Below the pieces are notes generated by a model that had not been told where the DNA came from, did no database searches, and was given only the letters and a program-made list of their open reading frames with translations. This document shows, one piece after another, positions 16,928 through 26,113 of a stretch of DNA of 64,000 bases (positions within the stretch are counted from its first letter, which is position 1; each line of letters opens with the position of its first letter). Source of the DNA: Bog-473 sp963753115 (lineage in GTDB: Bacteria; Actinomycetota; Acidimicrobiia; Acidimicrobiales; RAAP-2); contig CAVWBB010000022.1 of NCBI GenBank assembly GCA_963753115.1, positions 66,459 through 130,458 of the forward strand, written 5' to 3'. Position numbers and translations under genes: made by a program.

Positions 16928-19709
16928 GGCAGAGCTTGAACTTCTTGCCGCTCCCGCACCAGCACGGCTCGTTGCGCCCGATCTTCTCGTGTTGCTCCTT
17001 GACGATCGGCACCAACGCGTCGGGGTCGGGGGCGTTGGGCCGCTTGATCTGGGTCTTGCCCCCGCCGTTCCGGCCGTTGCCGGCGGCATCGGCGGGAGGG
17101 GTCAGCACGGCGGTCTGCGAGGGCACGTTCGTCCCCTGGTCGGCCAACAGCGCCGAGGCCAACGCCCCCGTCTCGGCCACCGGGTCTTCGGCCGCGGCGT
17201 AGACCGCCCGGTCGAGATCCGGCTCGGCCGCCGGCTGCTGGACCGCCTCCACGTGCAGGATGTAGCGGAGATAGTCGTTGTCGACGACCTCCATGAGCTG
17301 GCCGAACATGGAGTAACCCTCTTGCTGCCAGGCGTTGAGCGGGTCGGCTTGGACGGTCCAACGGAGATGGATCCCGTCCTTGAGGTTGTCCATCTCGGCC
17401 AGGTGGTCACGCCAGCGGGCGTCCATGATCTGGAGATACACGTCACGCTCGATCTGACGCATGGTCTCGGCACCGCCGGGCATCGCCTCGCCGTGCTTCT
17501 CGTAGTAGTCGAGCGCCTCCTCGACGATGGACTCCACCAGATCCTCCGTCGTCGCCGCCTGTTCGAGGTCGGCGACGGTGAACTTCGTCGGGTAGTACTG
17601 CATCAGCGAGTCGACGAGTGACTTGAGGTCCCAGTCCTCCTCGAATTCGGTCGGGCAGTGCTCGGCGACGAGCTTCTCCGCCGCGCCGGCCAGCAGGTCC
17701 TCGGTGTGCTCCTCCAGGTCGTCGCCGTCGATGATCTGGAGTCGTCGCTCGTAGATCACCTTGCGCTGCTGGTCCATGACCTCGTCGTACTTGAGGGCGT
17801 CCTTGCGCATTTCGGCGTTGCGGGCCTCCACCGTGTTCTGGGCCCGCTCGATGGCCTTGGCCACCGTCTTGGACTCGATCGGCACATCGTCGGGCAGCGT
17901 GCGCCCCATCACCCAGCTCATGGCTCCCGTGGCGAACAGGCGCAGCAGCTCGTCGTCGAGGCTGAGATAGAAGCGGCTCTCCCCCGGGTCGCCCTGGCGG
18001 CCAGACCGGCCGCGAAGCTGGTTGTCGATGCGCCTGCTCTCGTGGCGCTCGCTCCCCAGCACGTAGAGGCCGCCGGCCTTGCGCACCTCTTCGCCCTCGG
18101 CCCGGCAGCGGGCCTCCATGCCGGCCCGCCGACGCTCCAATTCGGCCTTGCCCTCATCGCTGTCGATATCGACGCCCTCGGCCGCCAGCTCGTGCTCCGC
18201 CAGCAGGTCGGCGTTGCCCCCGAGGATGATGTCGACACCTCGGCCAGCCATGTTGGTCGCCACCGTGACAGCGCCGCGCCGCCCGGCCTGCGCCACGATC
18301 TCCGCCTCCCGGAAGTGCTGCTTGGCGTTCAGGACGTTGTGCGGCACGCCTCGCTTCTCCAACAGGCGCGACAGCAGCTCCGACTTGGCCACCGAGGCGG
18401 TGCCGATAAGCATGGGCTGGCCGAGCTCGTGGCGCTCGACGATGTCGTCGACCACCGCGTTGAACTTGGCCTCCTCTGTTTTGAAGACGAGGTCGGGCTC
18501 ATCGAGGCGGAGCATGTCCTTGTTCGTGGGGATGGGCACCACCGGCAGGCCGTAGGTGCCGGCGAATTCGCCGGCCTCGGTCTCGGCGGTCCCGGTCATC
18601 CCGGACAACTTGTCGTAAAGGCGGAAGTAGTTCTGGAGGGTCACGGTGGCCCAGGTGTGGTTCTCCTCCTTGATAGCCACGCGCTCCTTGGCCTCGACGG
18701 CCTGGTGGAGACCGTCGGACCACCGCCGCCCTTCCAGTGTGCGCCCGGTGAACTCGTCAACGATCTTCACCTCGCCGTTGGCCACGAGGTAGTCCTTGTC
18801 CCGTTTGTAGAGGTCCTTGGCCGTCAGGGCCTTGGTCAGTTGGTGGACGTAATTGACGGATACGGCGTCGTAGATGTTCTCGACCCCGACCGCCTGCTCC
18901 ACCTTCTCTATCCCCGACTCGAGCGGGACGACTGTCTTCTTCTCCTCGTCGACCTCGTAGTCGACGTCACGGGTGAGCGTTCGGGCGATGGATGCGAACT
19001 GGTAGTACAGCTGAGCCGCCTCGTCGGCCGGCCCGGAGATGATGAGCGGTGTGCGCGCCTCGTCAATGAGAATGGAGTCGACCTCGTCGACGATGGCGAA
19101 GACATGGTCGCGCTGGGCCATGAGGTCCCGGCTCCGTGTCATGTTGTCGCGCAGGTAATCGAAGCCGAACTCGTTGTTGGTCCCGTAGGTGATGTCCGCG
19201 GCATAGGCGGCCCGCTTGATGGTCGGGTCGTCGATGTCCGATCCGATCCTTCCGACCGTCAGGCCGAGCCAGCGGTGGACCCGCCCCATCCACTCGGAGT
19301 CACGGGTGGCCAGGTACTCGTTGACCGTCACCATGTGGACGCCTCGCCCTTCGAGAGCGTTGAGGTAGGCGGGCAACGTGGAGACGAGGGTCTTCCCCTC
19401 ACCGGTCTTCATCTCGGCGATCCACCCGAAGTGCAGCGCCATGCCACCCATCAGCTGGACGTCGAAGTGGCGCTGGCCCAGCACCCGCCAGGCCGCCTCG
19501 CGCACGACCGCATAGGACTCGACGAGGAGGTCGTCGAGGGTCTCGCCCTGGTCGAGGCGCTCCTTGAACTCCACTGTCTTGTGGGCGAGGGCGTCGTCGC
19601 TCAGACCCTGCATGTCGGGCTCGAGGGCGCCGACGAGAGGGACGAGCTCGGCCAGCCTCCTGACCTTCTTGCCTTCGCCGGCGCGCAGGACCTTCGTAAA
19701 CACACTCAT
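16914..19709 (-). CDS. secA: Preprotein translocase ATPase SecA
   Basis: A 931-residue SecA. It has Walker A with GEGKTLV near residue 105, DEVDSILIDEARTPLIISG, the second nucleotide-binding fold (TNMAGRGVDIILGG, SERHESRRIDNQLRGRSGRQGDPG), and a C-terminal zinc-binding tail CWCGSGKKFKLCH. It drives Sec-dependent export of unfolded proteins. The zinc tail and length mark the housekeeping SecA1 type rather than the short accessory SecA2. Its last codons overlap the prfB start. Upstream 360 bp are gene-free. Confidence 0.96.
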   Translation of the reverse strand: MSVFTKVLRAGEGKKVRRLAELVPLVGALEPDMQGLSDDALAHKTVEFKERLDQGETLDDLLVESYAVVREAAWRVLGQRHFDVQLMGGMALHFGWIAEMKTGEGKTLVSTLPAYLNALEGRGVHMVTVNEYLATRDSEWMGRVHRWLGLTVGRIGSDIDDPTIKRAAYAADITYGTNNEFGFDYLRDNMTRSRDLMAQRDHVFAIVDEVDSILIDEARTPLIISGPADEAAQLYYQFASIARTLTRDVDYEVDEEKKTVVPLESGIEKVEQAVGVENIYDAVSVNYVHQLTKALTAKDLYKRDKDYLVANGEVKIVDEFTGRTLEGRRWSDGLHQAVEAKERVAIKEENHTWATVTLQNYFRLYDKLSGMTGTAETEAGEFAGTYGLPVVPIPTNKDMLRLDEPDLVFKTEEAKFNAVVDDIVERHELGQPMLIGTASVAKSELLSRLLEKRGVPHNVLNAKQHFREAEIVAQAGRRGAVTVATNMAGRGVDIILGGNADLLAEHELAAEGVDIDSDEGKAELERRRAGMEARCRAEGEEVRKAGGLYVLGSERHESRRIDNQLRGRSGRQGDPGESRFYLSLDDELLRLFATGAMSWVMGRTLPDDVPIESKTVAKAIERAQNTVEARNAEMRKDALKYDEVMDQQRKVIYERRLQIIDGDDLEEHTEDLLAGAAEKLVAEHCPTEFEEDWDLKSLVDSLMQYYPTKFTVADLEQAATTEDLVESIVEEALDYYEKHGEAMPGGAETMRQIERDVYLQIMDARWRDHLAEMDNLKDGIHLRWTVQADPLNAWQQEGYSMFGQLMEVVDNDYLRYILHVEAVQQPAAEPDLDRAVYAAAEDPVAETGALASALLADQGTNVPSQTAVLTPPADAAGNGRNGGGKTQIKRPNAPDPDALVPIVKEQHEKIGRNEPCWCGSGKKFKLCHGAA

Positions 19710-20071
19710 GGAGGCTCGATCCTACCGGCAGTGGCGAACGCGGAGCCGCCGCCGGGCGTTCCGATCAAATTGGGGCTGCGTGCGGCTGACCTGGTCTTTG
19801 ACCCCACACTCGCCTGCCGCGAGGGTGACGCACCGGTGCCGGCGGTGCGACGGCGAGCCGCCCCACCCAACGGCGCCATGGTGGCGCGCATCGCCTCGTC
19901 TCCGCCCGCCCCCGACAGCCGGGGGCGCAGCGGGCAGGGCTTACCTCTAAGCCGCACCATGCTCAGCGACCACAAGTCGCCTTACGTGGGTCGTTTTGCC
20001 TGCGACTGGCATCGACTTTCAACCACAGACCCGCACGCAGCCCGCAGGCATCCTACGCCTGGGCGGTGGAC
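19710..20071. other. Gene-free upstream region of secA
   Basis: About 360 bp between the end of the mce operon and secA. No open frame looks like protein. It presumably holds the secA promoter and the mce transcript end, but I could not pick out a convincing box or hairpin. Confidence 0.5.
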
Positions 20072-20758
20072 CTACTGTCCCGGGACATTCGAGCCCGCCG
20101 AGCCGGAGGCGTTCCCGGCGCTGGCGGGGTTCGCCCCTTCAAGGACGGTGACGTCGGAGATCTTCCACACGCCGTCGACCTGCCTGAGGTCGGCGACCAG
20201 GCGGACGACGTCGGCCTGTGGTGAGGTGATCTTGTCGTTGACGTAGGTCTGGTCGACCACGGCGTAGACCGAGGCCGTTCCAGTGCCCTGATCCTCCGAT
20301 TGGATCGCCAGATAGCGGATCTGCCCACGCGATTCGGCCAAGGCCTGCTCGAGCGCCTTTCGGATGGACGCGTTGAAGAACTGCTGAGCCTGGTTGGCGA
20401 ACGCTCCAGTGGCCATCCCCGTCACTGCGTTGAAGTCAGAGTCGACCGTCTTGGCATTGAAATTGAAGAAGTCGGTCAGGAAGGCGCGTGACGCGGTCAT
20501 GACCGCTGGGTCCTGGACGGCGCCACCAGTGCTCTTGGTGACGTAGAGGAAGCCGAAGACCAGCGTGCCGACGAGGCCGATCACCGCCAGGAAGGTGGCG
20601 AGACGGAAGGCCCGCCTGCTCGGGACGGCGCGCGCACCGACGGTGCGGCGCCGCGACTTCTTGGGCGGGGCTGCGGTGTCCGCTTGTACCTCGTGCTCCG
20701 GCGCGGTGGCGCCGACCACCTTGACACCGCTGTCGATTGGTTCTTCCGTCATGGTCAT
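20072..20758 (-). CDS. MCE-associated membrane protein
   Basis: A 228-residue protein with a hydrophilic, lysine/arginine-rich cytoplasmic start, one transmembrane helix (53-73) and an extracytoplasmic alpha/beta domain (SRAFLTDFFNFNAKTVDSDFNAVTG... YAVVDQTYVND... LRQVDGVWKISDVTVLEG). This layout is that of the Mas/Mam proteins encoded after mce genes, which stabilise the Mce complex. ATG 20758 is preceded by GGAGAG. It is the last gene of the operon, 65 bp after mceF. Confidence 0.78.
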   Translation of the reverse strand: MTMTEEPIDSGVKVVGATAPEHEVQADTAAPPKKSRRRTVGARAVPSRRAFRLATFLAVIGLVGTLVFGFLYVTKSTGGAVQDPAVMTASRAFLTDFFNFNAKTVDSDFNAVTGMATGAFANQAQQFFNASIRKALEQALAESRGQIRYLAIQSEDQGTGTASVYAVVDQTYVNDKITSPQADVVRLVADLRQVDGVWKISDVTVLEGANPASAGNASGSAGSNVPGQ

Positions 20759-20823
20759 GTCTCTCCGTTCTCCCTCCGTGTGTCGCATTCCCCGGCACGC
20801 CACTGCGGCGCCCCGGACATCTG

Positions 20824-22155
20824 TCAGGCCCTTCGCCGCGTCCGCCGTCGCGAGGGTCGAGCGCCCCAGGCCAGGAACAGCGCCGGGACGACGAGTCCAC
20901 CGAGCACCAGCAGCACGCCCAGGCGGTTGGCCGGGACGTGGTACGCCGCGCTGGACACCTGTCCGGCCGGCGTCGTCGAGGCGACTTCGACATCGGCCTC
21001 TTGGGCCGATGGGGCCACCACGTGGCCTCCGGCCGCCGGCGTGAAGCCGGGCTGGGTGGCAGGTCCGACGCCGTTGCCGAATGTGGTCACGCACCCGGCT
21101 CCCGGAAGCGTGTTGGGAATGGTGCTCGCCGAGCTGTAGGACTGCCCCTGCTCGTCGAGGACCGGTGGGAGGAGCAGCCGGGTGCGCAAGAAGGTCTGGT
21201 TCGAGCTCCCCGCCGAATTCGTCGTGGTGGGCTTGGCTACTCCCGGCACGGCGATGTTGTCGACCGCACCGAAGAAGTACTGGTTGTAGGCCAACCCCTG
21301 CGACAGGTTGGTGAGGTTCGCCGGCTCGGCGATGTTGGTCAGGATGCCCGCGGTGTCGTGGAGGAAACAGCCGAGGTTGGCAGACTGCGAGGTCAACAGG
21401 CTGTCGACGGCATTGAACGCGGACGATCCCGACGTGAGGAGCGTGTGCAACCCCGTCTTCTGTTGGGCGAGGACTTGGACGAGGGCCGCCGTGTTCGCCA
21501 CGTCCTGACGGAGTTCGGGCGCGACGGCGGTGATCGCATCGAGGGAGGGGGGCGCGTTGGCCAGGAGCTCGGTGAACTGCTGCTGGTAGGCCACGAACTC
21601 CTTGGAGAAGGTCGTTCCGGCACTGATCAGGGTGCGGAGGTTGCCGGCTTGGCCGGACAGCGACGTCGCCAGCTCTCCGATCAACTTGTTGAGGTTGTCT
21701 CCGGGGATGGCCTGGAGCAGGCGTGTGGCCGACGCGACAACTGCACCGACATTGGCAGGGAGCTGGTTCGGAGCGGCTGGCACGCGGGCACCGCTGGTCA
21801 GCGCGGGCGCCGGGCCGGAGCGGGTCGGCACCAGGTTCACCACTTGCTCGCCGAGGTCGTTGGCGATTTGGACCGACGACTGCACGTCACTGGGCACCGT
21901 CGTGCCGGGGTTGATGCGCATGGTGACCTTTGTCGCAGTCTTGGTCAATGCCGTGGACGTGACGGTGCCCACCGGCACGCCGTTGAGCTCGACCTCGAAA
22001 CCAGGGTAGAGACCGGACGCATCGGCGAATTGCGTGGTCAGCGTCGTCGGGCTTTGCAGCGGGTTCCCGAGAAGGTTCACCACGCCGTAGACAACCAGGG
22101 CGAAGCTGACCACGAAGAACACGATCAAGTTGGCCACGAGCCGGCGGTTGATCAT
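20824..22155 (-). CDS. Mce family protein MceF
   Basis: A 443-residue Mce subunit. It has an N-terminal helix (8-28), an MCE domain (about 35-115, TTQFADASGLYPGFEVELNG), a helical coiled region rich in Leu/Ala/Thr, then a Pro/Thr-rich stretch. Mce subunits form a hexameric tunnel that carries lipids or sterols from the cell envelope to the YrbE permease. Oddity: the C-terminus has a second hydrophobic helix (LGVLLVLGGLVVPALFLAW) followed by RPSRRRTRRRA, so both ends seem membrane-anchored. Its ATG overlaps the mceE stop (ATGA). Confidence 0.88.
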   Translation of the reverse strand: MINRRLVANLIVFFVVSFALVVYGVVNLLGNPLQSPTTLTTQFADASGLYPGFEVELNGVPVGTVTSTALTKTATKVTMRINPGTTVPSDVQSSVQIANDLGEQVVNLVPTRSGPAPALTSGARVPAAPNQLPANVGAVVASATRLLQAIPGDNLNKLIGELATSLSGQAGNLRTLISAGTTFSKEFVAYQQQFTELLANAPPSLDAITAVAPELRQDVANTAALVQVLAQQKTGLHTLLTSGSSAFNAVDSLLTSQSANLGCFLHDTAGILTNIAEPANLTNLSQGLAYNQYFFGAVDNIAVPGVAKPTTTNSAGSSNQTFLRTRLLLPPVLDEQGQSYSSASTIPNTLPGAGCVTTFGNGVGPATQPGFTPAAGGHVVAPSAQEADVEVASTTPAGQVSSAAYHVPANRLGVLLVLGGLVVPALFLAWGARPSRRRTRRRA

Positions 22156-23189
22156 GAGGAGTTGGCTCCCGAGGAATGCGGCGCGCAGGTGAAGGCCGCC
22201 GAGTTGTCTTCACCCATGCCGGGAATGCCGCAGATGATGATGTTCTCGTAGAGCTGGACGTACCCGTTGCGCACGGTCTGGGGTAGTGCGTTGTCCGCGG
22301 CGGGGATCTGGGACAGCAGCCCGGCCAGATCGGACTGATGCTGGGCCAGCTGGCTGCTCACGGCCTGCAGCGTCTGCAACTGGGTGACGATCTGCGGGTA
22401 GTAGTTCTCGAGCAGGCTGCGCCCCTGCGAGGACAGGCTGTCGAGCGACTGCAGAAGCGTCTCGAATTGCGACGAGTTCTTGGCCAGGATGGCCACTGTC
22501 TGGGACAGGTTCGAGAGTGCCGCGGCTGTGGCGCCGCTGGTCGGGGCCAACGAGGCGGTGAGGCTGTTCAGTCCATTGACCGCCTGGGTGATGTCGGTGG
22601 TGTGCTGCGCGTAGCCGTTGGCCACAGTGGTCAGGTCGGTGAGGAATGCCTTGAGCGATGCCTCCTGCCCCGTGAAGCCCTCGCCACCGGCCTCAATGAT
22701 CTGCTCGAGCTCGGTCGTGGATATCGCACCGAAGACCTGCGATCCGGCCTGCACGAACTGCTCCACATCGGGGACCACCGAGGTGTGCGCGATACGGGCC
22801 CCGTCAGCCAGTTCGGGGGCCGTCGCCGCGGCGGCACCTGTCTCGTTCTTCGGCACGACCAGATCGACGAATTGGTCGCCGAGGATGGTCGTGCGATCGA
22901 TGGCGGCGCTGACGTCGGCCGGGATGCGCACGCCGCTGTCGAAGTTGAGCGTCACCTTGGCCTTGTTCCCGTCCAGCGCGATGGAGCGCACGGTGCCGAC
23001 AGGCACGTCTGCCATCTGCACCTGGGCGCCGTTGGAGAGGTCACCGACATCGGTGAAGACGGCCGTCGCCGTCCGCTGGCTTCCTCCACCTGAGACGGAG
23101 CACCCGGCCAGGGCGAGGACCAGAACCGCCAGGATCGGTGCCGCGACGAGGCGGCGGCGGGGTGGGGGCCGGAGGTGCGCGAGCCGCAT
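22152..23189 (-). CDS. Mce family lipoprotein MceE
   Basis: A 345-residue Mce subunit with a lipoprotein signal: arginine-rich start, hydrophobic core and the lipobox ALAGC with C30. The MCE domain follows directly (VFTDVGDLSNGAQVQMADV, ILGDQFVDLVVP), then a long helical segment. MceE is the lipid-anchored subunit in every actinobacterial mce operon, which fixes this position in the series. The end has two cysteines (IIICGIPG, FTCAP). ATG 23189 shares one base with the mceD stop (TGATG). Confidence 0.9.
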   Translation of the reverse strand: MRLAHLRPPPRRRLVAAPILAVLVLALAGCSVSGGGSQRTATAVFTDVGDLSNGAQVQMADVPVGTVRSIALDGNKAKVTLNFDSGVRIPADVSAAIDRTTILGDQFVDLVVPKNETGAAAATAPELADGARIAHTSVVPDVEQFVQAGSQVFGAISTTELEQIIEAGGEGFTGQEASLKAFLTDLTTVANGYAQHTTDITQAVNGLNSLTASLAPTSGATAAALSNLSQTVAILAKNSSQFETLLQSLDSLSSQGRSLLENYYPQIVTQLQTLQAVSSQLAQHQSDLAGLLSQIPAADNALPQTVRNGYVQLYENIIICGIPGMGEDNSAAFTCAPHSSGANSS

Positions 23190-24847
23190 CAGAACCACCC
23201 CGCGAGGTCATGGACCCAGCCCGACAAGAGTCCCCGATGCGTGTGCGCATGCGTGTGCGTGTGGCTCTGCTCTTGCGGCAGGGGCGGCAACAGGCCGGCG
23301 GCGGGCGCGGTGAGAGTCGGTCGGGCGGAGGAATCTGCTGCGGATGGCGTCGCGACGGCCAGGTTCGCCGTGGCCCGGCCCGAATCGTGGGCGACCTGGT
23401 TCGACAGCAACCCACCCAGCCCGGAACCGGAGGACCCCGAATTGTTCGACGTGCTCGAACCCGAACCGGAGTTCGAGCCTCCCGAGCAGCCAAGGACCAC
23501 ACCGAGGAGCCCACAGGTCGTCGTGGTGGTGGTCGTCGGCTTCGGCACGGTGGTCGTGGTGGTCGTCGTGGTCGACGTCGGGGCCTTCTGCGAAGGCGGC
23601 GCGGCCGGCGGCGCGGACGGCGCTGCCTTCGCACCCTGTTCGGCGTTGGCGATCTGTGCGAGGCCCTGCTGCAGGAGGGACTGCGCAGTGGCGGAGCTGT
23701 TGCTCCCGCTCAACGTATTGAGGATCGTCGGGATGTCGTTGAGCAGCGGATCGAAGAAGCCAGATGAAGGATCGCCGCACTGGTTCAATGTGGCCAGCAC
23801 GGCTGCGGAGAGCCCGCTGGAGTGATTGGCCACGATGCGCCGACAGATCCCGGCCAGCCGGTCCCGGAGGAGCCCCGCGATGTAGGCACCGGTGACCCCG
23901 GGCGCCGCGGCGAGGTTGAGATCCAGCCAGTTGTACGTGGGGTCGTACGCGCGCTTGGCCCCCTGGAAGAGGTTGTTGCCGTTCTGCAGGATCTCGTCCA
24001 CCGAGGAGAGGTTGCGGTCCAGGGTGCGCCCGACGGTCGTGACCGTGCCGACGTCAGCCTCCAGAGGCTGAAGGTTCGGGGTGAGCAGACTCACGAGGCC
24101 CGAACTCGCTCCGGCCAGTTGTGTGATGGCGTCGTTGAGCTGGCCCGAGTGTTGGGCCACAGCCGTCGACACGGTGTCGTACTGCTCGACGAGTTGCTCT
24201 ATCTGCGTCGTGTCCGTATCGAGGGTCCCGGTCAACTGGGCCAGGGTCCCGTTCAGCTTGCCGAGGTCGTTCCCCTTGTTCGCGAGCAGTTGGACCGTCC
24301 CGGCCGCCGACGCAATGAGTTTGTTGAGATTCGCTCCCTGGCCGTCGAGATCGGTGGCGAGGTTGGTCACCAAGTTGCCGACGGCGTGCGGGTTGATGGC
24401 ATTGAGCGTGTGCTGCAGCTCCTTCAGGAGCTCATCCGTCGAAACCGGGACCGCGGTGTGATCCTGCGGAATGGTCGCGCCCGGGGACAGGGACGGCCCT
24501 CCCGTGTAGCCAGGATTGAGGTCGACGTCCGGGGACCCGAGGAGCTGGGACGCCACCAGTGAGGCGAACGCAGAGGAAGGTATCTGTGTTCCCTGGTTCA
24601 CCGCCAACGTGACGTCCACCTTGTCGCCCACGTTCCTCACGTCTGTGACGGACCCCACCTTGACGCCCAGGACGTCCACGGCAGCACCGGTGAACAGGCC
24701 CGGGGCATTCGAGTAGACGACGTTGATCGGATAGGTCGGCGTGCCCTTCGTGACCTCTACCCCCACGACGACGCCGGCGACGATGACCACGCCGGCCACC
24801 GCGAACCGGATCGCCTTCGACGTGAGCAGCGAGCGCAGCCGATCCAT
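23189..24847 (-). CDS. Mce family protein MceD
   Basis: A 552-residue Mce subunit. It has an N-terminal helix (about 13-31), an MCE domain (VVYSNAPGLFTGAAVDVLGVKVG), and a long helical region with repeated LxxL patterns. Then come a Ser/Thr-rich disordered tail (runs of Thr, Asn-Ser-Gly) and an unusual histidine-threonine cluster HTHTHAHTH just before the end. ATG 24847 overlaps the last base of the mceC stop in the frame I regard as correct (TGATG). In the raw sequence the frame joins the upstream mceC frame without a stop because of the mceC frame break, so a naive call fuses the two. Confidence 0.85.
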   Translation of the reverse strand: MDRLRSLLTSKAIRFAVAGVVIVAGVVVGVEVTKGTPTYPINVVYSNAPGLFTGAAVDVLGVKVGSVTDVRNVGDKVDVTLAVNQGTQIPSSAFASLVASQLLGSPDVDLNPGYTGGPSLSPGATIPQDHTAVPVSTDELLKELQHTLNAINPHAVGNLVTNLATDLDGQGANLNKLIASAAGTVQLLANKGNDLGKLNGTLAQLTGTLDTDTTQIEQLVEQYDTVSTAVAQHSGQLNDAITQLAGASSGLVSLLTPNLQPLEADVGTVTTVGRTLDRNLSSVDEILQNGNNLFQGAKRAYDPTYNWLDLNLAAAPGVTGAYIAGLLRDRLAGICRRIVANHSSGLSAAVLATLNQCGDPSSGFFDPLLNDIPTILNTLSGSNSSATAQSLLQQGLAQIANAEQGAKAAPSAPPAAPPSQKAPTSTTTTTTTTVPKPTTTTTTTCGLLGVVLGCSGGSNSGSGSSTSNNSGSSGSGLGGLLSNQVAHDSGRATANLAVATPSAADSSARPTLTAPAAGLLPPLPQEQSHTHTHAHTHRGLLSGWVHDLAGWF

Positions 24848-26113
24848 CACCCGATCCCCTGCAACAGCGGGCTGATCAGCTGGGAGAGTCCCCCGAGCCC
24901 CGAGTTCGGGCCGGTCGGGTCGCCCGCGCTGGACTGGGAGTGACCCGACGTGCCCGACGCGGTGGACGGGGACGACGGTGCGGCCGAGGGAGAGGAGGAA
25001 CCCGAAGACGTGGAGGATCCCGACCCCGACCCCGAGCCCGTGCCCTCGCCGGGCAATGGGCCCGTCTGACCGTTGCACGATGCCGGGTCCGGCTCCGAGC
25101 ACCTGGTTCAACACTTCGTCGAATGCCCCGCACGGCCCGATGACGCCGAACGTGTTGGTGAGCGAGGCGGGGTTGACGAAGATGTTGCCCCACGGCACCG
25201 GTGAGGATCCGCTGTACGCGATGGACTGGAACCCCTTGAGGGCGCCGCCGAGATAGCTCACGCCTTCTGCCAGGTCCTCCTGGTGCTGGCCGACCACGGT
25301 GAGGTCGGCATGCAGGCTCTTCAGGAGCGCATTCAGCGTGGGCGAGTCCTGGCTGACGAGGCTGTTGGTCTGGCTCGCCATGCTGTCGACATTCGTGATG
25401 AGATTCGAAAGGTCTTGACTGTGCGCGGCCAAGCCCGTGGAGACCGTGTTGAGGTTGTTGACGATGGAGAGCAACTGTTGGTCCCGCCCCGCCAGAGTCG
25501 ATGACAGTGTGTTCGCAGAATCGATCAGCTGCGACACCTGACCGGAACGTTGGTCGACCGTCGTCGTCAGCGCGCCCAGCCCCGAAATGATCTGTGCGAC
25601 TTGGGTCTGCTTGTCCTTCGTGATGTTCGCCAGAGAGGTGACGAGGCTGTTGAGGGCCTTTGCGTTGGACTTGGAAAGCAATGCGTGTGCCGTGTTCTGC
25701 AATTGGTAGAACTCCGTCGGCACGGTCGTATCTGTGATGAGAGTGCCCGGCTTGAGGGGATCGTTCCAGCCGCTGACCGGCTTCAGTGTCACGTCGACGA
25801 CGCCCAACAGCGTCTCGACCTCAACGGCAGCCGTTGTCTCGTGCGGGAGGATCACCGAGCGGTTCACGGAGAGCTGGGCGTCGACGGCATTCCCGTGCAC
25901 TTCGACCGACGACACCGAACCGACGTTGACGCCAGCCTCCATGACCTCGGTTCCCTTGGCGATGCCAGCAGCGTTGGTGAAGCGGGCGTCGATGGTGTAG
26001 CCGGAGCTGAACAGGCTCCGGTTGAGGAAGAGGATGGCCAGCACGCCGGCCGCCATGACGACCACCGCCGAAATGCCGACGATCTTGGGGTTGCGTTCTG
26101 TGAAGGCCTTCAC
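24847..26113 (-). CDS. Mce family protein MceC, frame-disrupted near its 3' end
   Basis: Starts at GTG 26113, overlapping the mceB stop (GTGA). It has a hydrophobic helix (about 10-30), an MCE domain (IDARFTNAAGIAKGTEVMEAG), and a helical coil rich in SLxxNI patterns up to GPCGAFDEVLNQVLGAGPG. At 25076-25084 the sensible frame changes by +1. The continuing frame reads SCNGQTGPLPGEGTGS, a Ser/Pro/Gly tail and a C-terminal GGLSQLISPLLQGIG. It stops at 24849-24847, exactly overlapping the mceD ATG. The original frame runs on through shadow-like sequence into mceD. The intact product would be about 421 residues. Sequence error, recoding or real mutation cannot be told apart here. Confidence 0.78.

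Noticed and set aside
17658..20246. 862-codon plus-strand frame over secA
   Set aside because: Shadow of secA; no recognisable motif.
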